Assembly: GCA_963790585.1 (NCBI GenBank)
Contig: CAWBOY010000008.1
Coordinates: 442,962-506,961 of the forward strand
DNA length: 64,000 bases
Direction of reading: 5' to 3'
Source of the DNA: CAWBOY01 sp963790585
GTDB lineage: Bacteria > Planctomycetota > Planctomycetia > Gemmatales > Gemmataceae
The position numbers were made by a program, and so were the translations under genes. Shown piece after piece: positions 1-9,500 of the stretch. A model generated the notes under the pieces. It saw only the letters and a program-made list of their open reading frames with translations. It did not search any database and was not told where the DNA came from. Each line of letters opens with the position of its first letter. Within the stretch, counting starts at the first letter, position 1.

Positions 1-1169
1 CTTTGTCTTCGCCCAAAACTTGCTTGAGCGCAGTGACGGTCTTTCGAGTCAACTTCGGCTCATTGAAAAGGGCTGGCGTGAACTCGCCCGGGTCGATCTT
101 GAAGATTGGCTCCGGCGCTCGTGCCGCCCACTGCCGCGGCTTTGGCGATGCGCTCGATCCCTTCGAGAATTTGCTTGCGAACGGAATCCTTCGTCGTCCG
201 CACGGTCAGCTGCAGTTTCACTTCGTCGGGAATGATATTGTGCTTGCTCCCGCCGTGGATCGAGCCGACCGTCACTACTGCTGGTTCGAGCGGATTGTTT
301 TCGCGGCTCACGAGAGTTTGCAGATCCAAAATAATCCTTGCAGCCAGCACGACCGGATCGATCGTGGTGTGCGGCGCGGAGCCGTGACCGCCCTTGCCGC
401 GGACGGTGATGTCAACCGAGTCGACGTTGGCCATTGCCAGGCCTTCGGTGTAACCGATCGTGCCGAATGGTCGCGTGCCGTCGCAGTGAAGCGCCAGGGC
501 GAAATCGGGCTTAGGGAATTTCTTGAATAAGCCATCTTTGAGCATGGCGACGGCGCCGCCGCCGACCTCTTCGGCGGGCTGGCCGATGAAAATGAGCGTG
601 CCTTTCCAGCGATCTTTCATGCTTGCCAATACGCGCGCGGTGCCGACCCAGCAAGTCATGTGCATGTCATGGCCACAGGCGTGCATGACGCCGACATCAT
701 TGCCGTTTTTATCGCGCACGCGGACTTTGCTGGCGTAGGGCAAACCGGTCTGCTCGGTGACCGGCAGCGCGTCCATATCGGTGCGCACGAGCACCGTCGG
801 GCCGGCCCCATTCTTGAGGATGCCGACGACGCCGAAGCCGCCGACTTTCTCTGTGACTTCAAAGCCGAGATCCTTCAATTCCTTGGCCAAACGCGTGGAC
901 GTCGCTTCTTCGGAATAAGACAGCTCGGCATGACTATGAATGTGTTTGTAGAGCGCCTCCAACGAGGTGAACTCCGCCGCGATGCGTTGCTTGATCGCGT
1001 CGACTGGAATAGACCCATCGACCGCCACGGCTGGCTTGTCGTCCAACGGGGCCCGCGTCGCGGCCAAGGGAGGTAGCCAGGTGAGGCTGAAAATGGCCAG
1101 CGCACAACACGATAAAGCCAGGGCTGGTCCGGCGGGATGTCTACGACGGCGCATGGAATTCGGTCCCAT
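1..1169 (-). CDS. M20D-type amidohydrolase / carboxypeptidase, 3' end outside window, frameshifted
   Basis: Secreted or membrane-anchored metal-dependent amidohydrolase of the M20D group, which cleaves N-acyl or N-carbamoyl amino acids or short peptides. A hydrophobic N-terminal segment (about residues 13-35) looks like a signal peptide or anchor. The metal-binding signature MHACGHDMHM follows at about residues 163-172, then GQPAEE, and then the dimerisation-domain motif GKGGHGSAPH. The C-terminal reading breaks near position 120. After KAAAVGG the natural continuation (APEPIFKIDPGEF) lies in another frame and runs off the left edge, so one base is probably missing or extra there. The start at 1169 is the longest option; an in-frame ATG at 1154 is equally possible, and neither has a clear ribosome binding site. 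Family assignment is firm; substrate is not determinable. Confidence 0.85.
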
Positions 1170-1488
1170 AGAGGGTTAAGGAAGGTATTTGCGGGCGACG
1201 CAGTGTCCAAGGTGCTAGAGTACCGACAACAGAGCGAATTAGCGTGGAAAATTTCGATTTTTCTCAGGCCCAAATCAACGCCTCTGTGTATACTGGAAAT
1301 AAGAACGGTGCCATCCAACGGCGGGGACGGGTCGTATGCCCGCTGTTCCCACGTCTCTGGTCGATCGCGCTGTTGATCCTCCCTTGAGCGCGTGTCCCGT
1401 AGGGCGTTTGTTTTCATGCCACTTGCCCACCCACCCTCGCCGGGCTGGGTTAGGTGCGCTTATTTACTCGACAACAGGAGCAAGCCAC
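1170..1488. other. Intergenic stretch, no gene seen
   Basis: About 320 bases between the divergent amidohydrolase and the 70-aa gene. No conserved open frame or RNA fold was recognised. It presumably holds promoters for both neighbours. Confidence 0.4.
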
Positions 1489-1701
1489 ATGGTTGCCAAA
1501 CGATTAACCATCCAACAACGTCGCGAAATCTTTTTGGAGCTCGTCAAAGCTCAAGATTTAGGCTCAATGACGATTGCCGAATCGAAGGAACATATCAGCA
1601 AGCAATTTGAAATCAGCGAGTTACAGCTGTCGCAGATCGTGGATGAGGGCATTGATAAAGAATGGCCGCCCCTCGACGAGGCCGTCAAAGCGGTCGGTTG
1701 A
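1489..1701 (+). CDS. Conserved-looking small hypothetical protein, 70 aa
   Basis: A 70-residue acidic/basic helical protein beginning MVAKRLTIQQRREIF. I chose ATG 1489 because AACAGGAG lies 8-14 bases upstream and the longer frame upstream is low-complexity. The sequence reads like a small DNA-binding or sigma-like helical domain (QQRREIFLELV, then ISKQFEISELQLSQIV, reminiscent of a helix-turn-helix). This is an impression from sequence only and I do not recognise a named family. It is followed within 35 bases by a strong hairpin (1734-1816), as expected for a short monocistronic transcript. Confidence 0.6.
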   Translation: MVAKRLTIQQRREIFLELVKAQDLGSMTIAESKEHISKQFEISELQLSQIVDEGIDKEWPPLDEAVKAVG

Positions 1702-1733
1702 GACGATTGAGACGACGCGAGCTGTCAGAATAC

Positions 1734-1816
1734 GAAGAAACCATGATTCTTCGCACACCTTTTTGAGAGACCCTTGCTGGCTCTCAAAAAAGTTTGCGAA
1801 GGATTGTGGTTTCTTC
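1734..1816 (+). terminator. Long imperfect hairpin (36-nt arms) after the 70-aa gene
   Basis: Arms 1734-1769 and 1781-1816 are inverted copies with 31 of 36 identical positions. Three of the five differences become G-U pairs in RNA, so 34 of 36 positions can pair around an 11-nt loop. A T-rich run (TTCTTCTTTT) forms the end of the second arm and the bases after it. It is far longer than a usual intrinsic terminator and could be a terminator, a structured RNA or the footprint of a miniature inverted-repeat element. Confidence 0.5.
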
Positions 1817-1915
1817 TTTTATTGTCAAATTTGATTTGCCAGTCAGGAGACGGACAGTAAGCATGGATTCGCAGACTTGCCCCCGCGCTCGGGGCTGCTA
1901 AGCAAGCGCGTCAGT

Positions 1916-2236
1916 TCAATGCCCCGATGTCATCTTGAGCCCAAAAATGCCCAGCAGAATGATCGCCATGAACACGAGGCGTGGACCCGAGGCCGATTCG
2001 GAAAACAGCACAATTCCCAGGATCGACGTTCCTACTGCGCCGATCCCGGTCCAGATCGCGTAGCTGGTGCCCAACGGTATTTTCTGAGCAGCCAGGGCCA
2101 GGAAGAAGACGCTGGCGATCATGCCGATGGATGTCAGAACGGACGGCCAAAGGCGCGTGAAGCCGTCGGTATATTTCAAGCCGACGGCCCAGGCGATTTC
2201 CAGCAAGCCGGCGATCAGCAGATAGACCCATTCCAT
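1916..2236 (-). CDS. sugE: SMR-family exporter, SugE/Gdx (guanidinium) type
   Basis: Small multidrug-resistance family protein of about 106 aa with four transmembrane helices. The membrane-embedded glutamate of the family is present in LLEIAWAVGLKYTDGF. The motif GTSYAIWTGIGAVGT is the SugE/Gdx variant rather than EmrE, which points to guanidinium (or quaternary ammonium) export by proton antiport, as an inference from family knowledge. The ATG at 2236 aligns with the usual family start and has GAGG about 9 bases upstream; an in-frame ATG at 2251 would add five residues. I looked upstream for a guanidine riboswitch and found only palindromic repeats. Confidence 0.88.
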   Translation of the reverse strand: MEWVYLLIAGLLEIAWAVGLKYTDGFTRLWPSVLTSIGMIASVFFLALAAQKIPLGTSYAIWTGIGAVGTSILGIVLFSESASGPRLVFMAIILLGIFGLKMTSGH

Positions 2237-2298
2237 GCGTCGGAACCTCATTGCGACATCCTAGTGTCCTGAGCCAGAAATTCGTCTATTAGGTTTGC

Positions 2299-2411
2299 AA
2301 GCCGTGGCCGGGGTCGGTACTCCGACCCTGGTTCTCGGGAGCCGCTCGGTTGCGCCGGGGTCGGTGCCCCGACCCCGGCCACAACGCGGCACGTTGGAAA
2401 CGGGCCGCCAC
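2299..2411. repeat. Cluster of dispersed intergenic palindromes
   Basis: Two related GC-rich palindromes, GGGGTCGGTACTCCGACCC-type (2299-2330) and GGGGTCGGTGCCCCGACCCC-type (2355-2382), are followed by GCGGCACGTTGGAAACGGGCC (2386-2411 with flank). The last motif recurs near 31.1 kb and twice near 61.2 kb. It lies between two minus-strand genes. Confidence 0.7.
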
Positions 2412-2430
2412 AAACTGATCGGACAGAAAT

Positions 2431-3504
2431 TTAGCGAGCGGCCGACTCGTCCAATAACTCCTTCAAGTCCTGCATCCAAAGAGTCGCAATTGTATGTGAG
2501 CCGTGGCCGCGAGTCTTGTCGCTCAAGGGAATGACGACCGCCTTGCCGCGTTTCACACGCTTGATCTCGAGCTCCAGGATGCCCAGCTCGGGAGGATTGA
2601 TGAGATCGTCGGCCGAATTGACGGCTCGCAACGGGGCCTGGATCTTCTCTAGCCCCGGATTCGGGTCGTAATCGGCTGAGCTTTCGACGGCATAAAGAAC
2701 GTCGTTCGCGTCCATTGTTTGCAGCGTCTGCTTGACGAACTCCTCAATCTTCGCGTCCGCTTCCTTGATCGTCGGCGCCTCTTTCTGGCGGAGCACCGGA
2801 TTGCTGCTCATGAACATGAGCATTTCCGCCGCCAAGCGCACGCTCGGCGGTTGAGTCTTGTAGTCGCCACTTTTCCACTCCGGATCGTTACGAATCGTGT
2901 CGCTGATCATTTTGCGCCAGAGCCGATTGCGCCCCGCTATCTGCGTCGGCAAACTGGCCAGCGGCATCAACGCATCCGCGAACTCGGGATAGGTCTCGCC
3001 CCAAAGCCAGGTGTGCATCCCGCCCATCGACGTACCGATGACGAGCCGAAGATGGTTCACCTTGAGGCCCTCGGTCAAAAGCTGATGCTGAGCCGCGACC
3101 ATGTCGCGATAGCGATACGCGGGAAAGTGGGCATGCAGCCCATCGCTCGGCTTGCTCGACTTACCGTGACCAATGCCATCGGGCAGGATGATGTAATACT
3201 TTGTTGCATCAAGGAGCTGCCCTTTACCGAAAAGCTCCCCAGCAAACTCCGGCCGCAAGAAATTCCCGCCATTGCCCGTGGTTCCATGCAGCACCAGGAC
3301 AGCATTTCGCACGACACCCTTGTCGTCGACCTCTGGCTTGCCGAGGGTTCGATAGGCGATGCGAAGCTCCGGCATCGCTTCGCCGGAGGCAAACCTAAAG
3401 TCGCGGAGCACATGGCTGCCGGACGTAGGCGCCGGATAATCCGCGGCGAACGTGGAAGTGGCGGTGAGCAAACAGCAAAGGATAAGATGACTGAAGCGCG
3501 GCAT
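2431..3504 (-). CDS. Secreted alpha/beta-hydrolase, homoserine O-acetyltransferase (MetX)-like
   Basis: A 357-aa alpha/beta-hydrolase fold protein with a cleavable signal peptide (hydrophobic residues 6-20 ending in TFAAD), so it acts outside the cytoplasm. The nucleophile elbow GTSMGG puts the catalytic serine at residue 159. The catalytic histidine lies in GHGSH near the C-terminus, and an oxyanion-type LHGTTGNG is at residues 72-79. Overall organisation is that of the MetX/homoserine acetyltransferase branch. A signal peptide is not expected for a methionine-pathway enzyme, so an esterase, lipase or acyltransferase role on secreted substrates is more likely. Substrate unknown. Confidence 0.82.
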   Translation of the reverse strand: MPRFSHLILCCLLTATSTFAADYPAPTSGSHVLRDFRFASGEAMPELRIAYRTLGKPEVDDKGVVRNAVLVLHGTTGNGGNFLRPEFAGELFGKGQLLDATKYYIILPDGIGHGKSSKPSDGLHAHFPAYRYRDMVAAQHQLLTEGLKVNHLRLVIGTSMGGMHTWLWGETYPEFADALMPLASLPTQIAGRNRLWRKMISDTIRNDPEWKSGDYKTQPPSVRLAAEMLMFMSSNPVLRQKEAPTIKEADAKIEEFVKQTLQTMDANDVLYAVESSADYDPNPGLEKIQAPLRAVNSADDLINPPELGILELEIKRVKRGKAVVIPLSDKTRGHGSHTIATLWMQDLKELLDESAAR

Positions 3505-3713
3505 TTGGATTCCTCCGGGGACACGGTGTTCCCATACTATTGAATCAGTTGGGAGCGATCCCTTCGAGTATGATCGCGTGAAGTCTCACCAGCACCAAGC
3601 GCCAGCGCGGTGTCTAGTCCGCGAACCCGCCGCATGCGTCCTCCTTTTGTTTACTCATGGGAATAGTTGCAATCTGTTGCATTCGTTTGGGGGGGGTACA
3701 CAGCGCATATGTT

Positions 3714-3820
3714 GGCGCGACGGTCCCGGGCGCGTTGTAAAGGCAATAGTGATAATTGGTTCGGGAACGCGACCGTCACGCCAACGGGCGTGTCATTTTT
3801 GGCGCGACGGTCACGCGCTC
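3714..3820. repeat. Short direct and inverted repeats around GGCGCGACGGTC
   Basis: GGCGCGACGGTC occurs at 3714-3725 and 3801-3812, and its near-complement GCGACCGTCACGCC at 3769-3782. The whole 3505-3858 gap contains no convincing gene; these repeats are what it holds. Confidence 0.55.
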
Positions 3821-3858
3821 CTCAACCCCGAATAGGCCGGTCGCTATAATCTATCTAC

Positions 3859-5767
3859 ATGACCACCAACCCCGCTTCTTACTTCCAGCGCATCGCCAAT
3901 TTGCTCGACCTCGAAGCCCGTGCCGAGGCATTTCAGGCTCTCGAACAGATGCGGCGCCAGTCGCCTCAAGAAGCGCAGGCGGCCGGGAGAACGCTGATCG
4001 ATCTGATCGTCCAAGATGAGTATGCCGGTTTAGGCGGGCGTGTGATCTTGACCTTCGTCAAACGCGGCCAGGTGGCGTTCCCTTGGACGCGGCTTGGCGT
4101 CGGCACCCCGGTGTTGCTTTCCGAACAGGGTAGCGCGCCGGTCCGAAGGCTGGCGCGGCATCATTTGCGAACGCGGCGATGCGCTCGTCCGCGTCGCGTT
4201 TAATGACTCGCCCGAACTGGATCAGGACGGCACGCTCTATCGCATCGACGCCTCGTTTGACGAAGCCGCACGCCAACGGCAGCGGCAAGCGCTCGACCGA
4301 GCGGCAGCGGCCAAGAACGATCGGCTGTCCGAGCTACGATCCGCTCTTCTTGGCCTGGAGAAGCCGAAATTTACAACGACTCAAGATCTTGAATGGCTCG
4401 ATTCGTCGCTCAATTCCTCACAGCGCGAAGCGGTAGAACTGGCGTTGTCAGCCAAGGACTTGGCCGTAGTCCACGGGCCGCCCGGCACCGGCAAGACGAC
4501 GACCCTGGTCGAAGTAATCCGCCAAGCCGTGAGGCGTGGCCACAAGGTATTGGTCTGTGCCCCGAGTAACCTGGCGGTGGACAATCTGCTGGAGCGGTTA
4601 CTCGTGTACGACGAAAAGGCCGTGCGCCTGGGCCATCCGGCGCGGGTATCGCCCCAGTTGCGGGAGCATACTCTCGATCTTTTGGTCGAGGACCATCCCG
4701 ACGTCAAACAGGCGCGTAAATTCGCCCGCGATGCCTACTTGCTGTTTCGCCAGGCGTCGAAATGGACGCGAGCCAAGCCGGAGCCGGGCTTACGTCGAGA
4801 GCTGCGCGATGGCGGTAAAGCGCTGCTGGCTGAAGCGCGGCGGCTCGAAGACAGAGCCATCGAGCAAATCCTAAACGCGGCCCCGATCTTGTGCGCGACG
4901 ACGACCGGCCTCGACCCCGCTCTTCTCGGCTCGCGGCGCTTTGATTTGCTGGTGTTGGACGAGGCATGTCAAACTACGGAGCCAGGCTGTTGGGTGCCGT
5001 TGACGCGCGTCGACCGCGTCGTCCTGGCTGGCGATCATTGCCAATTGCCGCCGACCGTTATCTCGCGCGAGGCCGCTCAGCAAGGCTTCGGCATCAGCCT
5101 TTTGGAGCGGCTCGTCGGGCTCTACGGCGCGGACGTGACGCGGCGGTTGAACGTACAATATCGTATGCACGAACGGATCATGGCCTTTTCGTCGCATGAA
5201 TTTTACGAGGACGATTTACAAGCCGATGCGTCCGTGCGCGAGCATCTTTTAAGTGGACTGACGAATGTAGCATCAGAGCCGTTCACACAGCAGCCGCTCC
5301 GTTTTCTGGATACCGCGGGTGCGGGTTTCGATGAGGAGACTGAGCCCGAAGGTGAGAGCCGCTTCAATCCTCAGGAGGCGGCTTTAGCCGCGAAAAAGGT
5401 CCGTGAACTCCTCGATGCCGGCGTGCGGCCAGATCAGATCGCGGTGATCGCCCCGTACTCAGCACAAGTGCGCCGACTCCGCGAGCTTCTACCGGTGCCC
5501 GGTTTGGAGATCGACAGCGTCGATGGCTTTCAAGGTCGCGAAAAGGAGGCGGTGATTCTCTCGATGGTGCGCAGCAATACGATCGGCGAGATCGGTTTTT
5601 TGAGCGATGTCCGCCGCACCAACGTCGCGCTCACGCGCGCCCGTCGCCGGATGCTCATCATCGGCGACAGCGCGACCTTGGCATGCGATCCGTTTTATCA
5701 GCGTTTGATCGAGTATTGCGAGTCGGTCGACGCCTATGGCACGGTCTGGGAAGAGGGGGAGGGCTGA
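3859..5767 (+). CDS. Superfamily 1 helicase, UPF1/IGHMBP2-like (frameshifted near 4140)
   Basis: ATP-dependent DNA/RNA helicase of the IGHMBP2/UPF1 type. N-terminal helical residues and an OB-like region precede the motor. Walker A is GPPGTGKTTTL, motif Ia is CAPSNLAVDNLL, and the Walker B variant is LDEACQTTEP followed by GDHCQLPPTV. Motif IV is NVQYRMHERI, and motifs V and VI are VDGFQGREKEAVI and NVALTRARRRMLIIGD. The first 90 codons are in frame 1 from ATG 3859. Near 4140, after LLSEQGSA, the coding frame switches to frame 2 and continues to the stop at 5765-5767. One extra base or two missing bases explain this; nothing else is degraded, so I treat it as one gene. Stop is 4 bases from the next start. 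Confidence 0.85.
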
Positions 5768-5771
5768 GCCA

Positions 5772-6428
5772 ATGACCGAGGCGGAATGGCTCGCCTCTGC
5801 CGATCCCGTGGCGATGCTACGGCAGCTTCGTGGCCGATGGAGCGATCGCAAGGAGCGGCTCTTCGCCTGCGCTTGCTGCCGTCTGATCTGGCACACGATC
5901 AAACCCAAAGCCAGCCGGCAAGCCGTGGAACTGGCGGAAGCCTACGTCGACGGCAAGGCGGCGCGCGGGGAACTACTGTCGGCCAAAGCGGAGGCCTGGA
6001 AGAAAGTCTCCACCGCTTCCTCGCTCTCGGTCGGCAAATCGAGCCAGGAGCGCTTCGAGGAAAGCCAGGCACTTCTAGCCGCCGCGTTCACCGCCGACCC
6101 TTTCGCCCCAAATCTGCCCAATGTCATCAACGCCGTCCTGGCCGTCGAGCCGCGCGGCGAAAGGATCGCGAGCCTGATCCGCGACGTGTTCGGCAATCCG
6201 TTTCAAAAGCCACGGCTCGAACGTTCTTGCCTGAGCTGGAACGAGCGTACCGTCCCAAAAATGGCCCAGTCGATCTACGAGGACCAAGCCTTCGCGCATC
6301 TACCAATCCTGGCCGACGCCCTCGAGGACGCCGGCTGTACGGATTCCGGTATGATCGAGCATTGTCGAGAAGAGGCCGCCCACGTTCGTGGCTGCTGGGT
6401 GTTGGATATGCTGTTGCGGCGGGTTTGA
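5772..6428 (+). CDS. Planctomycete-specific hypothetical protein, 218 aa
   Basis: Starts at ATG 5772, right behind the helicase stop, so probably co-transcribed. It carries the pattern ASADPVAMLRQLRGRWSDRK, RLFACACCRLIW at the N-terminus and HCREEAAHVRGCWVLDMLL at the C-terminus. From memory, many paralogues with this bipartite signature occur in Gemmata-like genomes; their function is unknown. A Cys-rich CACCR near residues 35-39 and a final Cys-Trp pair could bind metal, but that is speculation. Confidence 0.75.
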   Translation: MTEAEWLASADPVAMLRQLRGRWSDRKERLFACACCRLIWHTIKPKASRQAVELAEAYVDGKAARGELLSAKAEAWKKVSTASSLSVGKSSQERFEESQALLAAAFTADPFAPNLPNVINAVLAVEPRGERIASLIRDVFGNPFQKPRLERSCLSWNERTVPKMAQSIYEDQAFAHLPILADALEDAGCTDSGMIEHCREEAAHVRGCWVLDMLLRRV

Positions 6429-6496
6429 TGGTGTTTCGAGCGGAACGGATTAGTTAGGTAGGGCGAGGCTCCGATTCCGTTTACGGCGAAAATTCA

Positions 6497-6514
6497 CCCC
6501 CGGCAAGCCGGGGG
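6497..6514. repeat. Palindrome CCCCCGGCAAGCCGGGGG between convergent genes
   Basis: An 8-bp GC stem with an AA loop sits between the ends of two convergent genes and is followed by CTATATAAA. The same element, with a longer perfect stem, lies at 46906-46941, also between convergent gene ends. It could serve as a bidirectional transcription terminator or be a REP-like element. Confidence 0.65.
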
Positions 6515-6528
6515 CTATATAAAGAACC

Positions 6529-9500
6529 TCAATGCCATGTCCCTACTTTATTCAGCGAGAACGTAATCCCATTCGTGACCGCTTTGTCCGAACTCCCTTT
6601 GGATTGAACGATGTTGACAAAACCGAAGCCGGTCTCAGCCTCGGTGATGCCGCCGAAAACCAGGCTACCGCCGGCTCCTTGGGCCGTGTAGGTATTCGTA
6701 CCGGCACCGTCATACAAATTCGCCGTGTCTGTCTTCGCGCCGGTGGCTGAGACGGTGACGAATCCCGTGGCCTGGTTCAAGTAGCCGGTCCCATACATGT
6801 AACTATTGGTCGTCGTCGCGTTAAAGACATTGCCGCTCGCAGCGCCTGCGAAATAGGCCGTATCGTTGGCCCCTGATTTGGCAGTCGCATTTACAGATTT
6901 GAACCCAATTGCTTGATTGAAATAGCCAGACCCTTGGAGGTAACTGGAGGCTGCTCCGCCGACAAAAGTATTTTGTCCGCCATTATCAAATAAATAGGCC
7001 GCGTCATTGCTCGTCTTCGACGTGGCATAGGCGTTAACCGCCGGAAAGCCTATCGCCTGATTGAAGTAGGTCGTCCCCGACATGTAGCTGTACATCGGCG
7101 TGCCGACAAATACATTGCTACCGCCGGCGTCGTAGAGGTATGCCGAATCGGTAGTCCCGGTCTTTGCATAGGCATTGATTGTCTTGAAGCCGACGGCCTG
7201 GTTATAGAAACCGGAGCCTTGGAAATTGCTATACGTAGGAGTTGCTGAAAACACATCGCTGCCAGTTGTGTCGTAGAGATACGCAACGTCCGTACTGTTT
7301 CCGATTACGTTCACGGTCTTGACATTACTCAGAGTGATAGTGGCACTATTGCCGCTAAAGGTTCCTCCACCTGGCGTCAACACAAGTGTGTTGGTCCCGG
7401 TGGGAACGTAAATCGTGGCAGCTGCCGCGGTAATACCGGCAAGCGTCACCACTCCCGTGCCGTGGTTCGTCTTATCCGTGGCGTTAAAAAGATAGATGTA
7501 GAGACTGCCCGCGCCAGTGTTGACGGTTGTTCCCGTTTGCATCGTAAGCGCTGCATTGCCCGGGTCCCGCTGGGCATCAATGACACCGTTCGCTTTGGTG
7601 TCGTTTACCGTCAGGATAAGAGTGCCACCCCCGGTATTGATGTTGGCATTGATGAAGATGCTGCGCCCTGCTTGCAAGGTGAGATTCCCCGCCTTGCCCG
7701 TTGGAGTGACTGAAATCGGGCTGTTGACGGTAATATCGTCGTCCGCTTGAAGGATGACGTTGCTGCCCGCGTTGAGCGAACTGGTAAGGAAAGACGGGCT
7801 GACCGTGAGTGTCTGTCCCTGAGCCAGCGCATAGGTCGTTTGGTTGGGATCGGTGAATCCGACAACCGTCGCATAAGTGTTGCTTCCCGTTTTCTCATTT
7901 GCCAAGAAAGATCCGACGAGCGGACCCGACCGAACACTGGAGTCCTGGCAATTGACTATGCTATTTTGCGCATCGATAAAGTTTTGCCCATCGAGCGTCA
8001 ACCCCGTGGTGCCGCTGGCCCAAGTCGCAGCTCCTTCGTTGGCGTTCCATACTGGACTGGTGACGACGTAATTGCCGTTTGATAGCAGACTGATTCCGCC
8101 GCCTTGAAATTGACTGCCGCCGATCATATCGCCCGCCGTCGCTCCCACCAAACTATTGATGGGAGAAATAGTGCCACGCGTGGCTGTTGTTCCATTTTCC
8201 CAGGTTATAGCTCCCCTGAGGCTGTTCCAGTTAGGGCTGACGACGACATAGTTACCATTCTTGAGCGCGGTAGCACCTCCCACAAAATCACCCGCGGTAC
8301 TTCCAACCAAACTGTTCGTGGCTGAGACATCTCCTGTAGTCCCCGCCGAACCATTGCCCCAGGTTGCCGCGCCTTTCATTCCACTCCAATCTCCACTCTC
8401 AACGACATAATTACCATTGGTCAAAGCGATCGCACTTGAACCGACTCGATCCCCGGCTACCGAGCCGATCAGACTATTGGAAGAGGAAATGGAGCCAGTG
8501 ATACCTGTCGTGCCGTTGCCCCATGTCGCGGCCCCGAGGTTTCCGTTCCAGTTGGGACTGAGGACAACATAATTGCCACCGGACAGAGCGACAACAGTAA
8601 CGCCGATGGCATCGGTCGAGTGGCTACCGACAAGACTATTGCTCGGCCTGACATAATCAGCGAATTTCATGGTTCCGTTCAATAGGGTCACGGCACCATA
8701 ACCTCCGCCATAATCAGGGCTGCCAACGATATAATTGCCGTTTGTCAAAGCAGTCACACCGCCAAAGCTCACGAAGTCGCCTGGAGTGAAGCCAGTAAGA
8801 CTGTTCGAGCCAGTGACCGTTCCTGTTACTCCGGATGTCCCGCTACCCCAGGTCGCCGCGCCTAGATTCCCATTCCAGTGGGGACTGCTCACCACGTAAT
8901 TGTCATTACTGAGAGCGGTGACGCTAGTGCCGACAAAGTCATTTGAATTTATACCAACCAGGCTGTTGTTGGAGCTGACTTGGCCATTGACCTGGGAAGT
9001 ACCAAGACACCAGGTAGCCTCACCTTTCCCATTGGACCAATTTGAGCTAAACGCGACATAATTCCCATTCGCGAGGACTGTCACCCCTTGACCAATCGTA
9101 TCGCCTGCCGTGCTACCAATGAGAGAAGTATCGGCTCCGATACCGCCCGTGATCGGCACCGTACCCTCACCCCATGTGACCGCTCCTCGATTTCCATTCC
9201 AGTCCGGACTTTTGATCACATAGTTGCCACTGGGCAGCGCAACGACACCGCCGAAACCGACCTCGTCCCCTGTACTAATACCTTGATGGAAAGGAGTGAA
9301 CCCAGAAATACTATTCGTGTCCGTGACGGCTCCCGAGCTTCCCTTGGTTCCGTCCCCCCAGGTAACAGCCCCTTGACTGTTGTTCCAGAATGGGCTAGCA
9401 ACGACGTAATTTCCATTGGTCAACGCCACGACTCCGCCATTGCCGATCTCATCACCGCCGGTACTACCTACGAGACTATTGGAAGAAGAGATAACTCCAG

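Noticed and set aside
3..530. Plus-strand 175-aa open frame over the amidohydrolase
   Set aside because: It is antisense to a clear M20 enzyme with metal-binding motifs; composition is that of a GC-rich shadow frame.
875..1417. Minus-strand 180-aa frame crossing the amidohydrolase start
   Set aside because: Overlaps the conserved N-terminus in another frame and has no recognisable motif.
2240..2430. Possible guanidine (ykkC) riboswitch upstream of the SugE-like gene
   Set aside because: The region shows only GC palindromes; no ACGR-type conserved stretches of ykkC RNA were seen, and most of the palindromes lie well upstream.
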